Assembly (NCBI RefSeq): GCF_019097595.1
Contig: NC_080710.1
Span: 11,833,280 to 11,897,279, forward strand
Length of the DNA: 64,000 nucleotides
From: Hemibagrus wyckioides
Taxonomy: Eukaryota > Chordata > Actinopteri > Siluriformes > Bagridae
Direction: 5' to 3'
Made by a program: the position numbers and the translations under genes. Positions within the stretch are counted from its first letter, which is position 1. Each line of letters opens with the position of its first letter. Below are positions 52,684 to 64,000 of this stretch, one piece after another. The notes beneath the pieces were generated by a model. It searched no databases. It saw nothing but the letters and a program-made list of their open reading frames with translations, and was not told the DNA's origin.

Positions 52684-52974
52684 GTGCGTGATTGCTGCTT
52701 TTCTTTTCCTCCCCGGAAGGATGGTAGCATGTGAAGTGGTTAACATTCGTTAGCTAACAGCTAACTATTGTAGCCAGGTTATAGTGGTAGTTTGAAACCA
52801 TCCAGTCTGTTACTTGTAATTTTCCAGAATTCCGATTTCTCGCTTTTTCAAAAACTTGGAAATGGATAAAGCAAGTGGATTATTGGTTTCCTCCATAATA
52901 CACAACGATCAAATGATCCATCATGTATATCCACTGATTACTCGTGATGACGTTTATTGACAGTTGTTGAGTTA

Positions 52975-53760
52975 CACGGAGTTACACAGTTTCAGTGTTT
53001 CACATTTGCACTTTTTCACAGAGTTACAAAGCTGTGCAAAGGTTCACCATGTTAGACAAGGTTATATACTAGTTATATAGAGTTAAGCAGTTGCACACAT
53101 TTACAAAGAGTTGCACAATTACTCACAGGGTTACAACATTGCATGCAATTAAATGCAGTTGCACACTAACAGTGAAGGTTACACACAATTCTGCAAAGTA
53201 ACGGTGTTACTCACAGTCACATGCAACTGCACACAGTTGACAATTGACAGTGTTACACCCAGTATGTTACACAGTTATTGCACAACCGTTAAATACAAGT
53301 GCACAACGTAAGTGTTAAACACAAGTGCACAATGTAACAGTGTTAAACACAAGTGCACAATGTAAGTGTTACACACACGTGCACAATGTAACACTGTTAC
53401 ACACAAGTGCACAATGTAACACTGTTACACACAAGTGCACAATGTAACACTGTTACACACACGTGCACAATGTAACACTGTTACACACACGTGCACAATG
53501 TAACACTGTTACACACACGTGCACAATGTAACACTGTTACACACACGTGCACAATGTAACACTGTTACACACACGTGCACAATGTAACACTGTTACACAC
53601 ACGTGCACAATGTAACACTGTTACACACAAGTGCACAATGTAACACTGTTACACACAAGTGCAGCATAGTTTGCATACAGTAACACAGTTACCCAGTGTT
53701 GCACAGTTATGAAAAGTTGCATACAGTTACATAGTGTTGCAGAGTTTCCACTCAGATCTC
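52975..53760. repeat. Decayed GTTACA-rich repeat enclosing a 28-bp minisatellite
   Basis: Words such as GAGTTACAC, CAGTTGCACA and GTTACACA recur irregularly over nearly 800 bases in polr3c intron 1. Inside lies the regular array listed separately at 53296-53662. The pattern is that of an old repeat whose centre is still being homogenised. Confidence 0.75.
53296..53662. repeat. 28-bp minisatellite with E-box in every unit
   Basis: The unit is CACGTGCACAATGTAACACTGTTACACA, read here in two parts: CACGTGCACAATGTAACACT and GTTACACA. From 53376 to 53656 the period is exactly 28. CACGTG starts at 53376, 53460, 53488, 53516, 53544, 53572 and 53600; CAAGTG replaces it at 53404, 53432, 53628 and 53656, and upstream at 53296, 53322 and 53350. 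Each unit also holds the near-palindrome TGTAACACTGTTACA. Confidence 0.95.
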
Positions 53761-53776
53761 TCGTTGTGACTTTCAG

Positions 53777-56700
53777 ATGACAACGCAGGAGGCACGGCTG
53801 TGTGGTCTCCTCCTGAGAGAGCACTTTGGTGACGTGGTGGAGAAAGTTGGAGTTCACTTGCTGCGCAGTGGCACACTCAATCTGCGAGCTCTGGCTCATG
53901 AAACCAAGACTTCCCTTGATCTGGTAACCTTAGTATTTTTCAGAATACACATACACTATATGGGAAAAAGTTTTGGGACACCCCTCCAAATCATTGAATT
54001 CAGGTGTTGTTTTTCAGGGGTTGTGTTTGGCCCCTTAGTTATAGTGAAAGAAACTCTTAATGCTTCAGCATACCAAGATATTCTAGACAATTTCATGCTC
54101 CCAACATTGTGGGAACAGTTTGGGGATGACCTCTTCCTGTTCCAACATGACTGCACACCAGTGCACAAAGCAAGGTCCATAAAGACATGGACAAGTGAGT
54201 TTGGTATGGAGGAACTTGACTGGCCTGCACAGAGTCCTGACCTCAACCCGATAGAAGACCTTTCATATGAATTAGAGTCGAGTCTGTGAGCCAGGCCAAA
54301 ACGGGGTCTTCTGCCTTTACATGCACATGAATTTAATAATGAGCTGCCAGCCCTTTGCAGGTATAACAGCTTCAACTTTTCTGGGAAGGTTTTCCACAAG
54401 GTTTAGGAGTGTGTTTATGGGAATTTTTGACCATTCCTCTAGAAGCGCTTTTGTGAGGTCCGGCACGGATGTTGATGAGAAGGTCTGGCTCGCAGTCTCC
54501 ACTCTAATTTATCCTAAAGGTGTTCTGTCGGGTTGAGGTCATGACTCTGTGAAGTTTCTCCACACCAAACTCGCTCATCCATGTCTTTATGGACCTTGCT
54601 TTGTGCACTGGTGTACAGTCATGTTGGAACAGGAAGGGGTCATCCCCAAACTGTTTCCACAAAGTCGGGAGCATGAAATTGTCCAAAATGTCTCGGTATG
54701 CTGATGCATTAAGAGTTCTTTTAACTGGATCTAAGGGGCCGAGCCCAAACCCCCGAAAAACAACACCCGAATGATTTGCAGAGGTGTCCCAAAACTTTTG
54801 GCAATATAAGTGTATATATATATATTTTTCAGACTCATGCTTTTTTTTACATTACACCCATAATTCGTCTGGAATAACCCTGCACATTTTATTGATGAAA
54901 CACCCCTGACTTACAGGTTAATGTTATTTCTTGTTCTTTACTAGGTGAAGAAGTGTCTGTGTGTGCTGGTACAGCATGGTATGGCTAAGTTTGGTCCAGG
55001 CCGACGAGGTCCTGCTGGTCCTGTTGAGTACCAGATTAACTGTGAGCGCATTCTCTACATGCTCCGGTACCCACGCTACATCTACACGGCTAAGAGTCTG
55101 TACGGAGACACGGGAGAGCTGGTTATAGAGGAGATTCTGCAGAGGGGTCAGATGACCATGAGCAGTGTGGTCAGGACTGTAGCAGACAGATTGACACAGA
55201 ATATGGAGGGTGAGTGAGCTGTAGTGTTATACGTTTACAGTTTGTTACATAACAGCCTGTATATCTGTGGAATACGTGAAATAATGTTCTTCACGTTATG
55301 TCGCAGATCTACAGAGCCGTTGATATGACTTTTTTTTAAAGCCGTGGCAACAAATAAATATGTTAAAATCATAGGTGCATCCAAAATCGCATTCTTCTGC
55401 ACTATTCTATGGCAGTTTGGAGTATAAATAATGTGAGCACTGCTTTTACACTGAAAATTCCAAAAAGAAGAAGTAGTGCACTTTAAGAACCTAACTGAAA
55501 AAAATGAAGCGTTGAATGTTGGACACTTCATGCATTTAACAGTCACAGTTTTGCTTAAGTTAGGGAAGAGGGGCGGGGCTACCAGGCGCTGATACTGGGT
55601 GAAAAGAAAAATTCAAGATGCCCAATGACACTCCAGTGAACAAAATATCTTACTAATACCTTTAGCCCATACATGCTGAGTGATTTATTTGTTCCAACAT
55701 TTAAAAAATTCACAATATTCTGTTCAATTAAGGAACATTACATTATGTGCATTAACTGGGACATGCCTTGTATTTCTGGTGAGTAAACACTTCCTATTTT
55801 AGATAATACTACCCTTCAAAAATTCATAGACTAGGTCATAGAGTATACACCGATCAGGCATAACATTATGAGCACTGAGAGGTGAAGTGAATAACACTGA
55901 TGATGATCTCATCATGGCACCTGTTAGTGGGTGGGATATATTAGGCAGCAAGTGAACGTTTTATCCTCAAAGTTGATGTGTTAGAAGCAGGAAAAATGGG
56001 CAAGCGTAAGGATTTGGGCGAGTTTCACAAAGGGCCAAATTGTGATGGCTAGACGACTGGTGATTATCATCAGTCATTTACCTGCATAGGGTTTGGAGCC
56101 ACAATGATCTGATTCACTAGATTTCTTTCAGTCACACTCTCTTTAATATACAATCCTTTCCATGATTTACGAAATTTGTCACCATAAAATAAACAGAACT
56201 TTATATTGTGGCATTATTTTATTAACCTGTGTGTATGCTAAACAAAAATATAGTAATTTATGCTTTATCCTGATAACAAAAACAGGGATTAGCAAGCATT
56301 TATCTTTACCACAGCAAGCAATAAAGAGTGTTGTATGTTTTTGGTTGCACACTAAAGGAACCTAGGTAATTTGCACTGTGTTATAAGAGACAACTAGCAG
56401 GAAACTGAGAGAGCAGATTTAAGTAGAACCATCTTATGCTTAGCTTAGACAGGGAACATTAAAGGATACGTCCCTGCAGACTGTTTTAAACTGTCGTCCA
56501 TTAAACATGTATTATATAAACAAATCTCGCTGCAGGAATTGAAAAAAAAAAATCACTTAACCCTCTAGTAATGGTGTTATGTTTCTCCGGGTGGTGTCAA
56601 ATGTCTCCTCTAAGATAAAACTTGTGCATCTGGATGTCTCTGTATTGTAACACAGCACAGGAGAATTTTAACAGGTTTCCTTTCCTACAAACCCAGATGC

Positions 56701-59700
56701 TTGTTCACACATGCTGATACGATTACTCTGTATTGTATGATTGATTTTTTTTTTAAATAATTTATTGTCATGCAGATATGATCTACAGTGAGGCTTTATA
56801 TTAGCTGTCGTCACTGGGAATCACTTAATCAGCATGCAGGATTACTGCTCTTTACTGTTTGTGTTATTTTTTCTGAGGAAATGTGTGTGATTGTTAGTAA
56901 GTGACTAATTTTGAAAGTGTTCTAAAAACAGATATGGATTTAAATGCATCTTGTTCATGGGATGAACCTTGATAGATAACTGAGACATTAACAAGGATGA
57001 AATGTGGAAGATTGACCAAATGCTTGTCAGTAGGTGAATAGGAGTTATAGGGCTATTCCACTATTGTTTTCAGCCTACACTAGCAAGATTAAGGTGTAAA
57101 ATAAAATAAAATAAAATACATTTTAAATACATTTTAAATTCACTCAATTTTTTAAACTACCTAATGATTTCATTAATAATTTCATTAAGATTTTTGTGGG
57201 TTTAGTTAGTATAGACTTTCAATGAAATTGTGGTCTATCAGACCTAAGAGGACATATTACATATATACAGTAGTTACATTAAAATATTAAGTTTCTTAAG
57301 ACTACGATTTCATTTGCTTGTACTAAACTTAATTTAAACAAGTCTTTTTATGCATTATGTAGCACGAACACATGATCATTTCTTGTAAATTCGAACGTAA
57401 TCCAATTATATTTATGAAATCTCATGTGGAAGCTGGCACTGATAGGAACTATTACTGGAGTATTAAATAAATGTGGTTAGAGCAGGAGGTAGAATAGCTA
57501 AGTGGTAAATGTGGGTGTTGCTGAGCGCTGATCCCAGCGATCTGGTTTCATTTACATTTATGGCATTTAGTAGACACCCTTATCCACAGCGACTTACATT
57601 TTGGTCAAGTGTTTATACAAGTGAGCCATTAAAGGTTAAGGGCCTTGCTCAGGGTTCCAGCAGTGTCAGCTTAGTGGTGAAGGTGTTGGATCCCAAGTCC
57701 ACTAAGCTAACACTTTCAGTCCTCAGCTCAGGTGAGAGCCGTAGGTTAAATTTATTCAGGAATTCAGATATACTTGTCCAGTTTGTGTTGAATTTCTGAG
57801 CATAAATTCAACATAATTCAAAACAATTTAAGTAAATTCAATTTTTTTCAGAGCCGGTTTGTTCACACCTACATAATGAAATGGCAAACTGGAACATAGG
57901 GGTAGCTTTTACTGAAAGAAGCTTTTAGTCATATGATTATTTACTATTCTAAAAGTATGTTCAAGTAGTTTTGATGAATTTCTGCACCCAGATGGCCAGA
58001 GTATGGACTACAGTGAGGTGGTCAACGCATTTTCCAAGTTGGTGGAGACTCATTTCATTCAGCGCTGCCCTCCAGTGGACAGTTTGGGAGCAACAGCCTC
58101 AAGAACATCATCCACAGGAACAGCTGATGCTCCTGCTACTACAACACCTCAGTCTGATCAACCAGAGAGTCACCCAGACTGTTATAGACTTCCACAGATC
58201 CATCTTTCGGGTGAGTGTCTTCCACTTGCACACATTTGTTGTAGAACATATCAGCCTGCAGTAATCTGTAATGAAATGCTGATAGCGGGTTTTCTGCAGA
58301 TGCTTAAGGCCATTGTGTACATTTGGTGTTACTGACAGATGAAAAATTCATGACAAATTTTAAGCAAACACATTTCACTCCAGGGCAAGTCTGAAAATGG
58401 TCCAATTAAAATGATTAAATTTTAAAGTTTAATTTAAGTAAAATATTTAGTTAAAGCTACAGTCTGTTTCTTTGGGTAACAATTTATTTATTAATTTAAA
58501 ATTATTTTCAAGTATTCATTATTTAAAAATAATAAAAAAATATACTCTGTAAATAAGATGGCTCTGACCATGCAGTAATATTTACAGTCAGTACATTTAA
58601 AGCATTTAAAGCAGTACATTTAAAATACATTACATTTAAAGTCAGTACATTCAAAGCTGGTTCAGGAATTTTAGAGGAAATTTTTTGCAGGAAATTTGTA
58701 TGCGCAAATCATACATCATACATTCAGCATGAAAGAAGTCTGAATCCACAGTGATAGCAGGGAGACTGTATCAGCACCTGAGAGAGTAAACAAGCCGAAA
58801 GGAAGTTAAAGGGTTCGGTATAATGTAATAAAAGGGAAAAAAAAGATCAGGAGTGATAAATGTTTGTTTTTTTTCCTGGCTGAAATGAGTGTTTAATATG
58901 GTGGGAAGCTAGTAGGTGGTCTGCCATAAAAATTAAGAAGACAGTAGAATGAAAGCTGATTTATTCTTATTGTTGAGATGAGCAAATTATGAGCTGGAAA
59001 AAATGATAGCTGGTGCTGACTTATCCGGACCTCATCTGATCTGTTTTTTTGTTTTTTTTATTTATCTCTGGTAAGGGGTTTAGAGAGTGAGCTACTATCT
59101 GGATTGTTCAAGACCTTTTTTAATCGACTGAAGAAAAAAAATGTACAGATTAGATAACACTTGGTTTGAAAAAACTGGAAGCAGCCAGGTGTTATATTAT
59201 TTGTTCTCTACACAGTATTTTAGTTAATGAACTAGAGTTAATAAGCTCGCTGCATATATCAGTCTCAGATGTGTGTAGAGCCTCTGGCAAACTTGTTCTC
59301 AGCCATAACATTAAAACCGCCTGCACCATTAAACCAGCTCTGAGCCATCGAGGCCTGGGCTCCACAGGATCTCTGAAGGTGTGCTGTGGTATCCTCTTCT
59401 CCACAGAAACGCAACCCAGGTTACATGGATACTTTTAAAGAATTGAACTTTTCCATGCCCAACTCTACATTCTAAAGAACATCTGCCGTAATCATAAAGA
59501 CTCTACTGTGTTGATGAGCCCCCTATTTGCTGTCACTTAAAAGAGGATCTGTTTGATTACTTTGGTATTTTCCCCCCCATCACGTCATCTGAGGAAGTTT
59601 TTCCTTGCCACTGTTTTTTCCTTTGGTTTGCTCATTAAGGATCTGAAAATAAATCCGGATTTCTGTAAAGCTGCTTTGTGATTATGTCCATTGTTAACGC

Positions 59701-62700
59701 ACTATAAAAATAAAATTGAATCAAATACATAAGTCACAAATAGCCTTACTGTGGGCGGAAGAGTGGACCGAATTCCAAACTCTTAAATCTTGTAGTTTTA
59801 AAAATAGGCGTTCAGTCTGAAATGGCTTTCTTCTTGTTTCTCCTTGTGAGTAGGAAGCCATTTTGGATTGAGTAAGAGTCTAAAGTTTTCTTGTAGCATG
59901 TGGATTGTTTTGAGGTTACTGATATGTCTGCATTTGTTCAAGTCGAGTCCATTTATCATTTATCATTTGTCCATTTTAGTCCAGTTTCTGTTCCAGTGAT
60001 GTAAAAATATTTTTCTTTTACTATACTGTTTTAGATGAATGACACCATTACAGACCAAACTGTACTCCATTTTCTGACAACTATTCGATGAGTAAAACGG
60101 TTTCTTTTAGATGTATTCCACACTTTCATGTGGAAGTTAATCTAAAGGGTGTCATGATTGACAGAGAATCCAAGTAGCACTCCTGGGATTTAAAATCAGA
60201 AGCCACTAATTTCACTGAGCCACCACTGAGCCCTTCTCCTAGCTATGTAAATGTATGGTGATGTATGATGTTATGTCTCTGCTCTCTCTTTCTCAGGTCG
60301 GGGGAAACGCAGGCGCTCAAGTGGAGATACAGAAGCGAACGGCAAAGGAGCAAAGAGAGCCAAAATGGACAACACAGAGGTGGTGGTTTTTGCTGTTAAA
60401 GCAGATTGTGTATGAATGTGTACACTTGCAGCATCAGCCTTCATGAATTCTACAACACACACTCTGCTTTTTTTTTCACTCCTCTCTTTTCAGGTGTGTG
60501 GCGATGAGGGAATTCACTGGCAGGTGAATTTTGAGCGGTTTCATTTACATTTCAGACATCAGGCCATCATCGGGGCTGTAGCTTCCAAACTGGACCAGGT
60601 AGAGCTCAACCAACCAAATGCTTGCAGCCTTTAATTGCATATTTCTGCATTTAATAATATGACAGAAGAATATTTTCTAAAAGGACTAGTTTCTGCTATA
60701 AAATCTGGTTAACCGAGTCATGTTTGAAAGCTTGTTTTATGCACAACACTTCAAAATAATTCAACTCTAGATTAATGTACCAACTTTGTTCAGGGTTTCC
60801 TTCCTTCAACCTAAAGCCTGCTATGTACCTTAGCAACTAAAGCTTAATGTTAATCGACTACATTGTTGGGTGGAAATATTGTTAATTTAGTTAATGATAA
60901 TTTATATGATACATAAATCAAATAAAATGATGAATTATGTAATATAATCAGAAATAAAGTTATAATAAAATAATAAATTAAAAATAAATAAATGATTACA
61001 AATTACATTGAACACTATTTTTTAATCCTGCTTTTCTCACTGTTGTGTTAGTGATCATACACCAGTGATCAGACATAACATTATGACCACCTGCCTAATA
61101 TTGTGTTGGTCCCTCTTTTGCTGCCAAAACAGCCCTGACCCGTCATGCACTGTGTATTCTGACACATTTCCATCAGAACCAGCATTAACTTCAGCAATTT
61201 GAGCAACAGTAGCTCGTCTGCTGGATCAGATCACGTGGGTCAACCTTCACTCCCCATGTGCATCAGTGAGCCTTGGATACCCATGACCCTGTCACCACTG
61301 TTCCTTCCTTGGACCACTTTTGATAGATACTGACCACTGCAGACCGGGAACACCCCACAAGAGCTGCAGTTTTGGAGATGCTCTGATCCAGTCTTCTAGC
61401 CATCACAATTTGGCCCTTGTCAAACTCGCTCAAATCCTTACACTTGCCCATTTTTCCTGCTTCTAACACATCAACTTTGAGGACAAAATGTTCAATGCTG
61501 CCTAATATATCCCACCCACTAACAGGTGCCATGATGAAGAGATAATCAGTGTTATTTACTTCACCTTTCAGTGCTCATAATGTTATGTCATCACTGTTTT
61601 GTATCACTCTCACCTGTGTTAAGACCACTGTAACACACATTCTCTTATAGCTTATAAAAATGTAACATTTACCCATTATCCTCATCCGCTTTGCACGCTT
61701 TCCCAATAGACCAGCAGCGAGATTGTCAGGACCATGCTGAGAATGAGTGAAGTGACAACACCAGCTACTGCTGCCCACACACAAGCCGTCTCAGCTAACG
61801 AGGTAAAACGCATGGAAAGATATGTATTGTTTTATCGTATTCTATAGATTTTATTGTTTTATTGGAGTTACGTGGTTAAATCGTGTTAAATATTTTCTGT
61901 AAGATCTTCCGAGCACTGCCTCCCAGTTACAACATCAGCAGACCCATACTGGACCAGTACCTGACTCTACTGGTGGATGATCCGGTAAACAGTGAAATAA
62001 AATTACATGTATGCAGATGTGCATGACCTCAGCAGTCTATCCTAACCAAATACCACTCTCTGTTTCTCTCAGATGGAGTTTGTGGGTAAGATGGGTGACA
62101 GCGGAGGAGGAATGTACGTCGTCAGTATCCTTAGTTGCTTTGTAACTAAACTGAATTTGCAATAAATATTGCTAGTTGTTAGTTGGATATACGTTCATTC
62201 TAATATATTATTAGTTGATTTGATGGATAAAACTCTAACACAGTGTAGAAACTAAATGAGTATTGAGCCTGAGCTTGTATTCAGATCTGCACCGAGCATT
62301 GGCTAACCTGGCCAGAGCTACAGTGGAGTCTGTAGTCCAGGAGCGGTGAGCTTAATTACCTTCTGGTTCAGTTAAAGTTAGTGTGTAACTGTTTTTGGTG
62401 TGTAATTACATTTCTTTCCCGTTATGCTGGCGGCAGATTCGGTTCACGGTCAGCCCGGATTTTCCGCCTGTTATTACGGAAGAAGCACTTGGAGCAGAAG
62501 CAGGTGGAGGATTTTGCCATGATTCCTGCGAAGGAGGCTAAAGACATGCTCTACACTTTGCTGTCTGAGAATCTGGTCCAGCTGCAGGTAACACAGCTGC
62601 ACTTGCTAAAAGAGACCTGCCTTTGTGTGAAGGGAATGAATTTATTGATTTTTCCATTCTTCACCACCTGCTCGCTGTATTCAGAGTCTCTCACTGCGAG

Positions 62701-63883
62701 ACACAGCATATAAACAGAGCATTGTTGAATAAACAGGTTTACACTCGCCGATCACTTTATTAGGAACACTTGTACAACTACACGTTCATTCTGTCATCTA
62801 ATCAGCCAATCATTTAGCAGCAGCACAGTGTGTAACATCAGGCAGGTCAAAGCTTCAGTGAAAGCATCAGAATGGGGAAAAATGTGATCTCGATGTTTTG
62901 TTGTTGGTACCTGATGGGCTGTCTTGAGTATTTCAAAATCTCATGGGAATAGTGGACAGAATAGTGAAAAACATTGTTGATAATGGAAAATGGCCAGATT
63001 GATTCTGACCATGATAGCCTTAGGTTCTTATTCATGGCTAAAAGGAGTGAATCCTGATGTGGCCTTCTGCTGTTATAGATCAGTCACCTCAGGTTTTGTA
63101 GTTTTAAGCATGCTGATGATGCTTTTCTGCACAGTTGTAAAGCGTGGGTTACTGTATCCTTCCTGGCAGCTCAGATCAATCTGGCACCTTTCCTTCTCTG
63201 GCCAAGGCATTTCCATGCACAGTATTGTTGCTCACTTAATTGTTTTTTGTTTTTTTCCATACTATTCTGTGTAAATCCTAGAGACTGTTGTGTGTGAAAT
63301 CTCAGTTTCTGAAGTACTCAAACGAGCTCATCTGGTACCAACAACAACATGCCACAGCTCACAGAGATCATATTTTTCTTCATTTGATGATTGATGTGAA
63401 CATGAACTGAAGATTTTGACCTGTATCAACATGATTTTTTGCATTGCCCTGATGCCACATGATTAGATAATTAAATATCTGTACAGTTGTACAGGTATTC
63501 CTAATTAAGTGGACGCTCCGCATATGTTCAAGTGCTGCATGATCACGCCCCACACCTACACTGACCTTTCAGTAGGGTTAAAGCTGCAGTTTGTAAAAGT
63601 TACTTTAGAGAAACCTTTTATTATACACTTTTTATTCTTATTTACTATTATTTTATTATCATTTACTATTACATTATTATTATTATTATTAACTATTGTT
63701 ATAAGTATAGTGTTACAATTTACTTTTATTATTTTTTATTATTTTATTATTTATCTGTCTGATCTTTTGTCTTGCTTCCAGGAAATTCCAAAAACCCCAG
63801 ACCATGCCCCTTCCCGTACTTTTTACCTCTACACTGTTAACCAGTTGCCCACCGCCAGACTTCTGCTGCAGAACTGCTACAAG
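53777..63883 (+). CDS. polr3c: RNA polymerase III subunit RPC3 (RPC62), 3' end beyond window
   Basis: Coding exons: 53777-53923, 54945-55209, 57992-58210, 60297-60379, 60494-60598, 61710-61802, 61904-61984, 62073-62124, 62285-62345, 62437-62587 and 63782-63883. All phases join, giving 453 codons here; human has 534, so about 80 lie outside the window. RPC3 forms with RPC6 and RPC7 the heterotrimer that opens promoter DNA at tRNA and 5S genes, and it is built of winged-helix domains. Matches: [47 protein letters not shown], the basic GRGKRRRSS linker, [52 protein letters not shown] and [20 protein letters not shown]. The ATG directly follows the intron 1 acceptor. Confidence 0.96.
53954..54812. 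mobile_element. Foldback element in polr3c intron 2
   Basis: Second member of the foldback type at 50002. The tips CACTATATGGGAAAAAGTTTTGGGACA and TGTCCCAAAACTTTTGGCAATATAAGTG are inverted, with TA outside. The left arm reads transposase on the plus strand ([28 protein letters not shown]) and the right arm reads the same region on the minus strand ([29 protein letters not shown]). About 859 bp. A pre-mRNA crossing it would form a long imperfect hairpin. Confidence 0.85.
55848..56075 (+). mobile_element. Truncated Tc1-like element in polr3c intron 3
   Basis: Left tip CACCGATCAGGCATAACATTATGAG after TA, then GTTAGAAGCAGGAAAAATGG and the start of the HTH frame ([10 protein letters not shown]). 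It is cut off at about 56075. Confidence 0.8.
56076..57545. other. polr3c intron 3, no feature recognised
   Basis: AT-rich. Only a (TAAAA)n patch near 57098-57118 stands out. Confidence 0.5.
57546..57720 (+). repeat. SINE-type conserved-domain relic
   Basis: TTTATGGCATTTAGTAGACACCC, TTATCCACAGCGACTTACATTT, AAGGGCCTTGCTCAGGG and CAGTGTCAGCTTAGTGG form the highly conserved segment found in very many fish SINE-like repeats. I cannot assign the exact family by eye. No tRNA-like head was seen. Confidence 0.65.
58211..60296. other. polr3c intron 4 with repeat fragments
   Basis: It contains a fragment of the HTH-type Tc1 family at 59298-59410 (CATAACATTAAAACCGCCTG, GAAGGTGTGCTGTGGTATC) and, at about 59555-59725, the tail of a widespread fish interspersed repeat (GTTTTTCCTTGCCACTG, TGTAAAGCTGCTTTGTGA, AAAATAAAATTGAAT). 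The rest is bland. Confidence 0.55.
60599..61059. other. polr3c intron 6, left part
   Basis: AT-rich, nothing recognised before the Tc1-like element at 61060. Confidence 0.5.
61060..61594 (-). mobile_element. Small Tc1-like element encoding an HTH domain
   Basis: CACCAGTGATCAGACATAACATTATGACC to CATAATGTTATGTCATCACTG. The minus frame (61532-61263) reads [20 protein letters not shown], then [20 protein letters not shown] and [10 protein letters not shown]. This is the most complete HTH of the family here together with 27219-27761. Confidence 0.85.
62742..63519. mobile_element. Non-autonomous DNA element in polr3c intron 11
   Basis: The left CACTCGCCGATCACTTTATTAGGAAC and right GTATTCCTAATTAAGTGG words are inverted, as in the element at 10284-10927, with TA at the left edge. 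The interior is related (GCAGCACAGTGTG, CTTGAGTATTTCA, TGATGCCACATGATTAG). No frame survives. Confidence 0.75.
63520..63781. other. polr3c intron, TTATTATT-rich stretch
   Basis: Low-complexity (TTA)n-like DNA at 63615-63760 upstream of the exon at 63782. The sequence after 63883 is intron with a (CA)n, running to the window edge. Confidence 0.6.
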
Positions 63884-64000
63884 GTGCCAGCCATACACAC
63901 ACACATACACACACACTTTTAGAGTTTTGTTTGTCTGATATACTTTCCCCCAATCATAATACATAATTCTTTTATATTGTGGAGCTGTTTTTGGTCATGG

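Noticed and set aside
53777..54289. A 170-codon fusion of POLR3C with transposase
   Set aside because: The frame runs past the exon 2 donor at 53923 into the foldback element. The next true exon at 54945 restores RPC3 sequence, so the fusion is an unspliced reading.

Overview
The window is nuclear DNA of a ray-finned fish. The genes are split by short GT-AG introns. Their order ash1l-dap3-gba1-rnf115-polr3c matches neighbours of human chromosome 1q21-q22. The spaces between exons are full of Tc1/mariner elements and microsatellites typical of teleosts. An otophysan (catfish-like) host is my guess from the repeat flavour, not something the sequence proves. I joined exons by hand at GT/AG sites and checked every phase. 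Comparisons with human proteins are from memory.

Layout. 1-6250 is repeat-rich intergenic DNA ending in a decayed Tc1 element. 6756-24000 (minus) is an ASH1L-family gene. 24100-29250 is repeat-rich intergenic DNA. 29428-33471 (plus) is dap3, the mitochondrial ribosome small-subunit GTPase-fold protein. 34978-39852 (plus) is gba1, lysosomal glucocerebrosidase, with CLEAR-type E-boxes upstream. 41785-52299 (minus) is rnf115, a RING-H2 E3 ubiquitin ligase, tail to tail with gba1. From 52600 (plus) to beyond the right edge is polr3c, RNA polymerase III subunit RPC3, head to head with rnf115 across a short promoter that carries CCAAT and ETS sites.

Main discovery candidate. The ASH1L-family gene keeps one continuous reading frame (about 1909 codons in 13 coding exons, all phases matching). 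It lacks nearly the whole AWS-SET-postSET methyltransferase module, the C-terminal part of the bromodomain, the PHD finger and the BAH domain. The place where SET exons should lie is a 372-bp intron. Three AWS cysteines survive at the break. This looks like a catalytically dead but coding ASH1L paralogue: an AT-hook scaffold rather than a methyltransferase.

Other points: a 28-bp minisatellite in polr3c intron 1 that repeats the E-box CACGTG seven times; two large foldback elements built from inverted transposase fragments; eight or nine copies of one small Tc1-like family that still encode its DNA-binding domain; an almost complete Tc1 copy whose first catalytic Asp is Glu; and an Asp in GBA1 at the site of human N370.
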